NCBI GenBank assembly: GCA_900545875.1
Contig: URAQ01000089.1
Span: 1-6,911 of the forward strand
DNA length: 6,911 bases
Reading direction: 5' to 3'
DNA from: an uncultured Collinsella sp.
GTDB lineage: Bacteria; Actinomycetota; Coriobacteriia; Coriobacteriales; Coriobacteriaceae
Shown here one piece after another: positions 1 through 5,362 of this stretch. The stretch's first letter is position 1, and every line of letters begins with the position of its first letter. Both the position numbers and the translations under genes were made by a program. The notes beneath the pieces are model-generated. The model was not told where the DNA came from and did no database searches. It saw only the letters and a program-made list of their open reading frames with translations.

Positions 1-1
1 G

Positions 2-421
2 CCTGCCCCCGACGTGGAGGGCACGGTCGCGGGCCTGCGCAACCTGGTGCTGGGCATGCGCGCCGAGGCCGAGGGCAAGGATCCTCACGAGGCCGTCGCC
101 GCTGCGAACGGCGAAGATGCTGCCGAGGACGAGGGCGCTGACGAGGGCGATGTGCCGGTCGACGCCGAGCCCGTTGCCGATGCGACCGCCGAGCCCGTTC
201 CCACCGAGCCCCAGGGTGTCCCCAACTTTGACGACGAGCCCCAGGTGGCGATTGATACCGAGGGCGCGGTTGCCGAGAACCACGAGGCCTCCGCTGCCGT
301 CTTTGGCGGTGCGGCGACGGTTCCGGCAGGACCTGCGCATGAGGGCGGCCTGCCGCTCGTGGACGGCGCCGGCGAGGACCCGGGTGCCACGGTGGCCATG
401 CCGGCTATGCCCCAGGAGTAG
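2..421 (+). CDS. 3' end of an unrecognised gene with a highly acidic C-terminal tail (partial)
   Basis: The reading frame is open from the window edge to a TAG at 419-421, so only the last 139 residues are visible. The GTG at 14 could serve as a start, but it lacks a clear ribosome binding site and the frame is open before it, so I treat the gene as truncated by the window. The first ~35 residues (LRNLVLGMRAEAEGK) look like the end of a helical domain. The rest is low-complexity, rich in Ala, Glu, Asp, Pro and Val, and should be disordered. I count 31 Asp/Glu against only 3 Lys/Arg. No membrane segment, signal or catalytic motif is visible. I do not recognise the family. No clear terminator follows, and the next promoter lies 80 bases downstream. 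Confidence 0.75.
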   Translation, partial: PAPDVEGTVAGLRNLVLGMRAEAEGKDPHEAVAAANGEDAAEDEGADEGDVPVDAEPVADATAEPVPTEPQGVPNFDDEPQVAIDTEGAVAENHEASAAVFGGAATVPAGPAHEGGLPLVDGAGEDPGATVAMPAMPQE

Positions 422-500
422 GCCTACGCGTTTATCACCATCACGTACCTGCGCCTTTGCCGTACACAGATGAGCGGAGCGGCAAGTGATGCGCTGCGGG

Positions 501-506
501 TATAAT
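501..506 (+). promoter_or_regulatory. -10 box of the ytxH-like/PRC operon
   Basis: A perfect TATAAT, preceded by a G-rich GCGGG, sits 51 bases before the chosen start of the YtxH-like gene. Transcription would begin near 512-514. No convincing -35 hexamer is found 16-18 bases upstream (478-483 reads AGCGGC), so the promoter may depend on its -10 region or an activator. Confidence 0.6.
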
Positions 507-522
507 GGACAGCATTCAAACG

Positions 523-542
523 GTGGGCACCGACGTGCCCGC
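523..542 (+). promoter_or_regulatory. 5' UTR hairpin directly abutting the Shine-Dalgarno
   Basis: Bases 523-530 pair with 535-542 (an 8-bp stem with one G-U; core GGGCAC/GTGCCC) around the tetraloop CGAC. The stem ends immediately before the AGGAGAGG ribosome binding site at 543-550. It would lie in the short leader made from the TATAAT at 501. It could protect the mRNA 5' end or tune ribosome access; the function is inferred. Confidence 0.5.
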
Positions 543-557
543 AGGAGAGGAATGATC

Positions 558-947
558 ATGGGTAAGACTTTCAGCTTTGTCTCCGGCGCACTTTTTGGTG
601 CCGCTGCCGGCGCTATTGTCGGCGTTGCTCTGGCCCCGCGCTCGGGCGCCGAGACCCGCGCCATGGCTGCCGATATCGCCAACGACGCCTGGGACAATAT
701 GCGCGACACCTACGAGCACAGCGCCGAGGAGGCCCGTGCTGCGGTGAATGACTTTGGCCCGATGGTCGACGCCAAGACCGACGACCTGCGCGCCAAGGTC
801 GACCTGGCCCGCGAGCGCATGGACCAGCTGCGCGAGCAGCTCAACGACGCCATTTCGGGCGGCAACGTGACGCCTGCCGCCGACGTCGTGGTCGAGAACG
901 CCGTCGAGGCTGATACCGAGGCTGCGGAGCCCTCGACCGAGGCATAA
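558..947 (+). CDS. YtxH-like membrane-anchored small protein
   Basis: The 129-residue protein has the YtxH (gas vesicle protein-like) layout: a short N-terminus, one Gly/Ala-rich hydrophobic helix at about residues 7-27 ending in the family-typical LAPRSGAETR, then a charged helical stretch (about 45-100) with coiled-coil character, and an acidic Ala/Glu/Val tail. It is probably anchored in the cytoplasmic membrane with the helical part in the cytosol. YtxH proteins are linked to envelope stress in Firmicutes, but their biochemical role is unknown. I chose the ATG at 558 because AGGAGAGG (543-550) is well spaced for it; the in-frame ATG at 552 is possible but sits very close to the Shine-Dalgarno. 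The stop TAA overlaps the start ATG of the next gene (TAATG), implying translational coupling. The gene is first in its operon, behind the TATAAT at 501. Confidence 0.8.
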   Translation: MGKTFSFVSGALFGAAAGAIVGVALAPRSGAETRAMAADIANDAWDNMRDTYEHSAEEARAAVNDFGPMVDAKTDDLRAKVDLARERMDQLREQLNDAISGGNVTPAADVVVENAVEADTEAAEPSTEA

Positions 948-1702
948 TGCGCGCCGGGGATTTTGTCGGCGCCAAGATCTATCGCAAGCCTACCGAGGAC
1001 AAGCGCACCAAAAAGGACGGCACGCCGCGCAGCCCTAAAAAGCTCGGAAAGATTCACTTTCCGGTCTTTACCCCGGGCGGTACGCGCGTGGTCGGCTTTA
1101 TGGTCCGCCAGTCCGATATCGCGGGTATGATCGAGCGCCCCGACCGATTCGTAGCGCTCGACGCCATTGGTGTCTACGAGGGCGCCATTGCGGTCGATGA
1201 CGTCAAGGACACATACGATGCCGCCGCCGCCAAGCGCCTCGACATCAACCTGGACGATTGCATCATCTGGGTCGGTATGGACGTGCGCACGGAATCGGGC
1301 GACGTCGTGGGCTATTGCTCGGACGTTGAGTTCAAGCCACGCTCGGGCATCGTGCAGGCATTCTATGTGACCGCCGGTGCTGCTTCGAGTGTTTTGGTCG
1401 GTGACACGCAGGTGCCGCCGACGATGCTGCGCGGCTACGAGAACGGCGCGATGGTCGTCTCGGACGAGGTCAAGTCGCTCGGGTATTCGGGCGGTGCGGC
1501 TGCCAAGGCCGCCGAGGCCAGCGTCGTGGTGGGCGATAAGGTCAAGAAGGGCGCCAAGGTGCTCGATGACAAGGGATCGGTTGCCGTGGACAAAGGCAGT
1601 CGCGCACTGGGCAAGCAGCTCGGCAAGACGCGCGGCATGTTCAAGGCCTTTAAGGACGAATACCAAAAGGCGAGCGGAGGCTCGTCAAAAGCTACAAAAT
1701 AG
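947..1702 (+). CDS. Double PRC-barrel domain protein
   Basis: A 251-residue protein without signal peptide or membrane helix. Two PRC-barrel-like beta modules are visible: roughly residues 3-80 (FPVFTPGGTRVVGFMVRQSD, then a basic insert region and FVALDAI) and 105-172 (WVGMDVRTESGDVVGYCSDV, then MVVSDE). PRC barrels are small folds found in RimM (16S rRNA maturation) and in photosynthetic reaction-centre H subunits, where they mediate protein or RNA contacts. The last ~70 residues (183-251) are Lys/Ala/Gly-rich and positively charged, opposite in charge to the acidic tail of the upstream YtxH-like protein. The start ATG overlaps the stop of that gene, and GAGG at 939-942 inside it can serve as ribosome binding site. 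The tight coupling suggests the two proteins work together, perhaps with the PRC protein recruited to the membrane by YtxH; this is inference. The exact function is unknown. Confidence 0.8.
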   Translation: MRAGDFVGAKIYRKPTEDKRTKKDGTPRSPKKLGKIHFPVFTPGGTRVVGFMVRQSDIAGMIERPDRFVALDAIGVYEGAIAVDDVKDTYDAAAAKRLDINLDDCIIWVGMDVRTESGDVVGYCSDVEFKPRSGIVQAFYVTAGAASSVLVGDTQVPPTMLRGYENGAMVVSDEVKSLGYSGGAAAKAAEASVVVGDKVKKGAKVLDDKGSVAVDKGSRALGKQLGKTRGMFKAFKDEYQKASGGSSKATK

Positions 1703-1723
1703 CGACGTACCAAATGATGGGAG

Positions 1724-1760
1724 GCAAGCCGGAGACCTGTTGCTCCGGCTTGCTGTGTTT
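1724..1760 (+). terminator. Hairpin after the PRC gene, probable weak intrinsic terminator
   Basis: Bases 1724-1734 (GCAAGCCGGAG) pair perfectly with 1743-1753 (CTCCGGCTTGC), giving an 11-bp stem with an 8-base loop. The tract that follows (TGTGTTTA) is only moderately T-rich, so termination may be partial. No promoter is evident between this hairpin and the deacetylase-like gene at 1775, so read-through could supply that gene. Confidence 0.6.
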
Positions 1761-1774
1761 ATGGGGGAGGGCAC

Positions 1775-3181
1775 ATGCGCCAAAACGGATCCAACTTAAA
1801 CGGGCGTTCGGGTGCGCGTCCGACGGCGCGCCGCGACCTGGGGCAGCTGCCCAGCGGTCAGCGCAAGCGTCACCGTAAGCCCGGCGCGATGTATCTCAAC
1901 CATAGCCGCGGCTTTAGCGATCGCAGCGCGCGCATCGGCAACAGCCGCACACCCCGTCGTTCGTCTCGCCTGCCCTATGCGCTCATCGCCGTGGGCTGTG
2001 CGCTCGTGCTGTTTATCGCTGCCGTCGTGGGCTACGTCAACCGCAGTGTGGACGTGGAGCTCAACGGCCAGAAGACCGCGGTGCGTGTGGGCTCTACGCT
2101 GCAGAATCTCATCGATGACCAGGAGTTGACTGACACCTACGACGCAGGCGACCTGCTGGCCGTCGATGACAGCGTGCTCAAGCGCCATGGGGGCGAAAAG
2201 CTGTCGGTGAAGGTCGACGGCAAGCGCGTGAAGCAGGGTAAATGGGATAGCCGCGAACTTGAGGGCGGCGAGAAGGTGACGGTCAAGGATGGCCGTAACA
2301 CCTACGAGAAGCACGAGGTTCAGGCTACGGTTATCGAGCCCAAGCTCAAGGTCGAGGGTACGGGCGCTATCGAGTATGTGCAGACATGGGGTGTCCAGGG
2401 CCGCTCCGAGGTGTGGATTGGTGAGCAGTCGGGCAAGACGCAAGACCGCGGCGAGGTTGTGCCCGCCACCGATTGCGTTGTTGCGTGCGCCAGCGTGGCG
2501 CCCAAGGGCAACAAAAAGTACGTGGCGCTGACGTTTGACGAGGGTCCGAGCGGCGCTACCAAGCAGATCTTGCAGGTGCTCAAGGAAAAGGGCGTTACCG
2601 CGACGTTCTTCCTTTCGGGTGATGCGGCCGAGGCCTCGCCTGCCACGGCCAAGGCGATTGTCGACGCCGGGTGCGAGATCGGATCCAACAGCTACAGCGA
2701 CGATTCGCTCAAGGGTCAGGACCGTGAGGCGGTACGCGAACAGATCACGAAAGGCACCGATGCGATTAAGTCGGCGACCGGCGTGAAGACGATGCTGCTG
2801 CGTGCTCCCTACGCTGCCTTTGACGAACAAAACTGGATTGATGCGATGGACCTGGTCTCCGCCGTGGTCTCGTGGAATATTGACTCGGGCGACTGGCTGC
2901 TCAACGGTGCCGACGAGCAGGTCTCGACGGTGCTCGATTCGGTGACGCCGGGCAATATCGTGCTGCTCACCGATAGAGACGAATGCGCCGAGCAGACGCT
3001 CGAGGCGCTGCCGCAGATTATCGACGGCCTCATTGCCGACGGCTACAAGATCGTGACGCTCAGCGACCTGGTCAAGACGGACACGTCGCTGAGCAAAAAG
3101 CTCACCTCGCTGACGAAGGTCACCATGCCCAAGGACGCCGTGTTCCCCCAACTTGCCGAGGACGACGACACCACAGAGTAG
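1775..3181 (+). CDS. Membrane-anchored NodB-fold (polysaccharide deacetylase-like) protein with degenerate active site
   Basis: A 468-residue protein. Residues 1-65 are basic and cytosolic, 66-88 form one membrane helix (PYALIAVGCALVLFIAAVVG), about 90-240 form a beta-rich extracytoplasmic region resembling DUF348/ubiquitin-like modules, and 247-430 form the NodB homology domain; a short tail ends acidic. NodB enzymes remove acetyl groups from peptidoglycan or other polysaccharides using a divalent metal. Here motif 1 reads TFDEGP (253-258; usual TFDDGP), motif 2 reads SNSYSD (304-309; usual NHTYSH), motif 3 RAPY (343-346) and motif 4 DSGDW (370-374) are kept, and motif 5 reads LLTD (usual LLHD, Thr at 399). 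So the metal Asp is Glu, both metal His are Asn305 and Asp309, and the catalytic His is Thr. Four extracytoplasmic Cys (234, 238, 300, 404) could form disulfides. The start ATG follows GGGGGAGG at 1763-1770. It is likely a surface-polysaccharide binding or scaffold protein rather than an active deacetylase. Confidence 0.85.
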   Translation: MRQNGSNLNGRSGARPTARRDLGQLPSGQRKRHRKPGAMYLNHSRGFSDRSARIGNSRTPRRSSRLPYALIAVGCALVLFIAAVVGYVNRSVDVELNGQKTAVRVGSTLQNLIDDQELTDTYDAGDLLAVDDSVLKRHGGEKLSVKVDGKRVKQGKWDSRELEGGEKVTVKDGRNTYEKHEVQATVIEPKLKVEGTGAIEYVQTWGVQGRSEVWIGEQSGKTQDRGEVVPATDCVVACASVAPKGNKKYVALTFDEGPSGATKQILQVLKEKGVTATFFLSGDAAEASPATAKAIVDAGCEIGSNSYSDDSLKGQDREAVREQITKGTDAIKSATGVKTMLLRAPYAAFDEQNWIDAMDLVSAVVSWNIDSGDWLLNGADEQVSTVLDSVTPGNIVLLTDRDECAEQTLEALPQIIDGLIADGYKIVTLSDLVKTDTSLSKKLTSLTKVTMPKDAVFPQLAEDDDTTE

Positions 3182-3307
3182 TCATTGGGTAGTCGTTTAA
3201 GAACGTCCCCAACGGCTATGTCACGGATGCGTCAGCGTTTGGTATGCCTGCAATGTGCAGCGCATAAATTCGATGCCGCAGGGCGATGCTGATGCTATAG
3301 TTACTGC
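3182..3307 (+). other. Non-coding gap upstream of the metal operon leader
   Basis: No gene or clear terminator for the deacetylase-like gene is seen here. A small inverted repeat (CTGCA-ATG-TGCAG, 3248-3260), extendable with one bulge to TGC at 3245 and GCA at 3262, lies about 35 bases before the candidate -10 box and could be an operator. A tandem GATGCT pair sits at 3285-3296. Confidence 0.4.
3273..3301 (+). promoter_or_regulatory. Candidate promoter of the metal transport operon
   Basis: TGCTATAGT at 3293-3301 is an extended -10 element (TG, one base, then TATAGT at 3296-3301). Seventeen bases upstream, ATGCCG (3273-3278) is a weak -35. Transcription would start near 3308 and give a leader of about 200 nt. 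This is the best -10 match in the gap; TATACA at 3439-3444 is a weaker alternative nearer the gene. Confidence 0.5.
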
Positions 3308-3337
3308 GGTTAATGAGGGTCAAGAGAAAGGTTACAG

Positions 3338-3370
3338 GTGAAATCCAAACCTCGACCATACAGTCGATGA
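3338..3370 (+). CDS. Candidate leader peptide uORF (MKSKPRPYSR)
   Basis: GTG at 3338 opens a 10-codon frame ending in TGA at 3368-3370. AGAAAGG at 3325-3331 lies six bases upstream and is a plausible ribosome binding site. The peptide has two Pro and four basic residues. Its stop codon falls inside the P1 strand and exactly before the large hairpin at 3371, so a translating or stalled ribosome would decide which leader structures form. In Salmonella, proline-containing leader peptides control Mg2+ transporter genes (mgtA, mgtC), which makes the context suggestive. The frame is short enough to arise by chance. Confidence 0.3.
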   Translation: MKSKPRPYSR

Positions 3371-3403
3371 CCCCGTGCAGGTGCTTTTTGCGCATGCACG
3401 GGG
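3371..3403 (+). promoter_or_regulatory. Leader hairpin B
   Basis: CCCCGTGCA (3371-3379) pairs with TGCACGGGG (3395-3403). After one G·A mismatch, GTGC (3381-3384) pairs with GCGC (3390-3393) around a TTTTT loop (3385-3389). No T-run follows, so it is not a classical intrinsic terminator. It begins immediately after the uORF stop codon. Confidence 0.6.
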
Positions 3404-3454
3404 TGTAAGCGTCGAGCGGCGTGCCGCCCGCGCATGCGTATACATATCCAGAAG

Positions 3455-3489
3455 CCCCCGGACGTCGCACGCGCGGCCGCGTCCGGGGG
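3455..3489 (+). promoter_or_regulatory. GC hairpin D just upstream of the transporter operon ribosome binding site
   Basis: CCCCCGGACG (3455-3464) pairs perfectly with CGTCCGGGGG (3480-3489), enclosing a 15-base GC-rich loop. It ends nine bases before the GGGGAG Shine-Dalgarno at 3499-3504. It lacks a T-tract. The C-run at 3455-3459 could alternatively pair with the GGGG of the Shine-Dalgarno, which would hide it. Confidence 0.55.
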
Positions 3490-3498
3490 AATAATGAT

Positions 3499-3504
3499 GG
3501 GGAG
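3499..3504 (+). promoter_or_regulatory. Ribosome binding site deciding the TTG start at 3510
   Basis: GGGGAG ends five bases before TTG at 3510. The first ATG in the frame (3528) has no comparable site, and starting there would cut into the first PRC barrel, so TTG is preferred. Confidence 0.65.
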
Positions 3505-3509
3505 CACCA

Positions 3510-5354
3510 TTGAATTATCTGAGTGAGATGCTCAAATTGCCGGTCTTGGACGTCGACGGCGAAAAGCTCGGCGTGGTCAACGATTTTGGCATTGCTACCG
3601 GCGAAGTTTTTCCGCACGTGACGTCGCTCGCGTTCCGCGGCCCCGGCAAGACGCCGTTTATGATCAGCTGGCGCAAATGGGTCGATCGTATCGACGAGAC
3701 GGGTGTACACCTTAAGACGTCGGCCACCGAAATCCGTTTTTCGTACCTGCAGCCGACCGAACTCTTGCTTGCCCGCGACGTGCTCAACAAGCAGATCGTC
3801 GACACGCAGGGCATGAAGGTCGTGCGTGTAAACGACATCAAGTTTTCCATGTCGGGCGAAAATCAGCTGCGTCTGCTGGGCGCCGAGGTCGGTGCCCGCG
3901 GTCTGCTACGCGCCATCAGCCCCGCGCTCGAGCATATCGTCGAAGGCTTTATGAAGCACCTGGGCAAGCCGCTCAGTGAGGACATCATCGCTTGGTCCTA
4001 CATGGACCTGCTCGACCGCTCGACCAAGAACATTCAACTCTCGGTGTCGCACAAGACGCTTGGCGAGCTGCATCCTGCCGACATCGCCGACATTATCGAG
4101 CAGCTCGACCCGCGTCTACGTGCGCAGGTGTTTGCGCAGCTCGATACTGCCCAGGCCGCCGAGGCCATCTCGGAGTTCGATGACGACGAGCTTATGACCG
4201 AGATGCTCGAGGGCCTGTCCGACACGGACGCATCGTCGATGCTGGCCATGATGGACCCGGACGATGCAGCTGACCTGATCGACGAGCTCGATTACGAGAA
4301 GGCCGAGAAGCTCCTGCGCCTGATGGGCGTCAAGGAGGAGAAGGCGATTCGTAACCTGCTGGGGTATGAGGACAACACCGCCGGCCGCATCATGACCTCG
4401 GAGTTTGTCTCCCTGCCCGCCACGGCAACGGTCGGTGACGCCATCGAGGCGATTCGCGAGCTCGACGAGGACTTCGAGAGCGTCTACTACGTCTATACCG
4501 AGGATCCGAGCGGCATGCTGACGGGCGTGCTTTCGCTGCGCACGCTGATCGTAGCTGACCGCGATGCCACGCTGGGACAGCTGGCCTATCGCGACCTGGT
4601 CTATGTGTCGCCCGACGAGGACCAGGAAGACGTGACGGACGAGATGACCAAGTACGACCTGGTTGCCATCCCTGTCTGCGACGAGAACCGTCATATCCTG
4701 GGCATCGTGACCTTCGACGACGCCATGGACGTTATTGCCGAGGAGCATCAGGAGGACCTGCAGATCGCCGGTGTCGGCTCGGGCGATAGCGCGTCGGACG
4801 ACTCGACGAACGTGCTCAGCTGGTTCGTGCATCGTCAGTACTGGGTCGTCGTGTGGGGCATCGCCTCGTGCATCATGGCAACGGTGCTGGGGACGGCGCT
4901 GGGCTCCGCGCATTTGGTGGTGTTCCCCATGTGCGCCATGCCGCTCGTGTTGCTGGCTGCCTCGCGTATGGTGTCGTTCGTCAAGAACTACTTCCTGGAG
5001 TATGACGGTCACGACGACGAGCCCAAGCCGTATCTGGGGTTCTTCTTCCAGAGCACGGGCATGGGCCTGATTCTGTCACTCGTGACCTATCTGTGCGCCC
5101 AGCTGGTGCGCACCGCTGCGTTCCCCGATGCGCCCATGTTTGAGGAGCAACTCTTTACCGGGTGCTTTAATATCGCTGCCATCATTTGCCTGGTTGGCAA
5201 CATGAGCGCCGTGATTTACCTGATGGTGCTGTTCTGGCGTGACGAGCATGACCTCAACACGTCGGGCACCGCCATGAACGTTATTGCCGTCATGATCTCG
5301 TGCGTAGCGTACTGCGCCGCTGCGGTGCTGCTCACCATGTCGGTCATGGGTTAG
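3510..5354 (+). CDS. MgtE-like protein: two PRC barrels, MgtE_N, CBS pair and a membrane domain without the usual pore motifs
   Basis: A 614-residue protein. Domains in order: a PRC barrel-like module at about 3-75, a second at about 88-150, a MgtE_N helical domain at about 182-285 (LGELHPADIADIIEQLD; LLGYEDNTAGRIMTSEFV), a tandem CBS pair at about 295-412, then about five membrane helices (roughly 443-465, 468-492, 508-532, 549-575, 584-612). In MgtE Mg2+ channels, MgtE_N and CBS domains bind Mg2+ in the cytosol and close the pore when Mg2+ is plentiful. Many acidic residues in those domains remain here. However, the membrane part shows neither the GGN-type motif of MgtE nor an acidic residue in the last helix (584-614), where MgtE carries its key pore Asp. 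The protein is longer than usual MgtE (about 450 residues) because of the PRC barrels. It starts at TTG 3510 and ends eight bases before the Nramp-like gene. Likely role: Mg2+ sensor or regulatory partner; a divergent channel remains possible. Confidence 0.85.
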   Translation: MNYLSEMLKLPVLDVDGEKLGVVNDFGIATGEVFPHVTSLAFRGPGKTPFMISWRKWVDRIDETGVHLKTSATEIRFSYLQPTELLLARDVLNKQIVDTQGMKVVRVNDIKFSMSGENQLRLLGAEVGARGLLRAISPALEHIVEGFMKHLGKPLSEDIIAWSYMDLLDRSTKNIQLSVSHKTLGELHPADIADIIEQLDPRLRAQVFAQLDTAQAAEAISEFDDDELMTEMLEGLSDTDASSMLAMMDPDDAADLIDELDYEKAEKLLRLMGVKEEKAIRNLLGYEDNTAGRIMTSEFVSLPATATVGDAIEAIRELDEDFESVYYVYTEDPSGMLTGVLSLRTLIVADRDATLGQLAYRDLVYVSPDEDQEDVTDEMTKYDLVAIPVCDENRHILGIVTFDDAMDVIAEEHQEDLQIAGVGSGDSASDDSTNVLSWFVHRQYWVVVWGIASCIMATVLGTALGSAHLVVFPMCAMPLVLLAASRMVSFVKNYFLEYDGHDDEPKPYLGFFFQSTGMGLILSLVTYLCAQLVRTAAFPDAPMFEEQLFTGCFNIAAIICLVGNMSAVIYLMVLFWRDEHDLNTSGTAMNVIAVMISCVAYCAAAVLLTMSVMG

Positions 5355-5358
5355 GTGG
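5353..5358 (+). promoter_or_regulatory. Ribosome binding site deciding the GTG start at 5363
   Basis: AGGTGG overlaps the stop codon of the upstream gene and precedes GTG at 5363 by four bases. The longer open frame from 5300 would overlap the upstream gene and add residues unlike an Nramp N-terminus, so GTG 5363 is preferred. Confidence 0.7.
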
Positions 5359-5362
5359 TCGC

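Larger units (their letters stand above)
3308..3509 (+). promoter_or_regulatory. Long structured mRNA leader of the MgtE-like/Nramp operon (riboswitch- or attenuator-like)
   Basis: Four structural elements follow one another. (A) A three-way junction: P1 3317-3322/3368-3373 (GGGTCA/TGACCC), P2 3330-3333/3348-3351 (GGTT/AACC), P3 3352-3356/3363-3367 (TCGAC/GTCGA, loop CATACA). P2, P3 and P1 abut without unpaired bases, while the single-stranded joining segment AGAGAAA (3323-3329) is all purine. (B) A long hairpin at 3371-3403. (C) A small GCGG/CCGC hairpin at 3416-3427. (D) A 10-bp GC hairpin at 3455-3489. The 3' strand of P1 (CCC at 3371-3373) is also the foot of hairpin B, so the two cannot both form completely, a switch-like arrangement. 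The conserved core of the M-box Mg2+ riboswitch was not recognised. A short uORF overlaps element A. Confidence 0.5.

Noticed and set aside
486..557. GTG 486 as start of the YtxH-like gene
   Set aside because: It lies upstream of the TATAAT at 501 and of the AGGAGAGG ribosome binding site, and would add Arg/Gly-rich residues not expected in YtxH.
710..1666. 318-residue open frame on the - strand
   Set aside because: It overlaps the YtxH-like and PRC genes completely. Long antisense frames are expected in GC-rich coding DNA and no family is recognisable.
1796..3151. 451-residue open frame on the - strand
   Set aside because: It is the shadow of the NodB-fold gene. Its product has no recognisable domain, no proper ribosome binding site, and the + strand frame contains clear family motifs.
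3330..3351. Cobalamin riboswitch because of GGTGAAATCC
   Set aside because: The short motif resembles one arm of the cobalamin aptamer, but no cobalamin box (GCCACTG-type) and no matching further arms are present.
3371..3403. Hairpin B as an intrinsic terminator
   Set aside because: The T-run is in the loop, not after the stem; the bases after the stem are TGTAAGCG.
3308..3509. M-box (ykoK) Mg2+ riboswitch
   Set aside because: The context fits and fragments such as CCATACAGT and GTTA/AGGTGA look similar, but in the M-box these lie far apart and are joined by conserved segments that are missing here. A covariance search would settle it.
4116..5012. 298-residue open frame on the - strand
   Set aside because: It is antisense to the MgtE-like gene, with low-complexity composition and no domain.
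5300..5362. Upstream extension of the Nramp-like gene
   Set aside because: It would overlap the end of the MgtE-like gene by 55 bases, encodes residues unlike an Nramp N-terminus, and a good ribosome binding site exists for GTG 5363.
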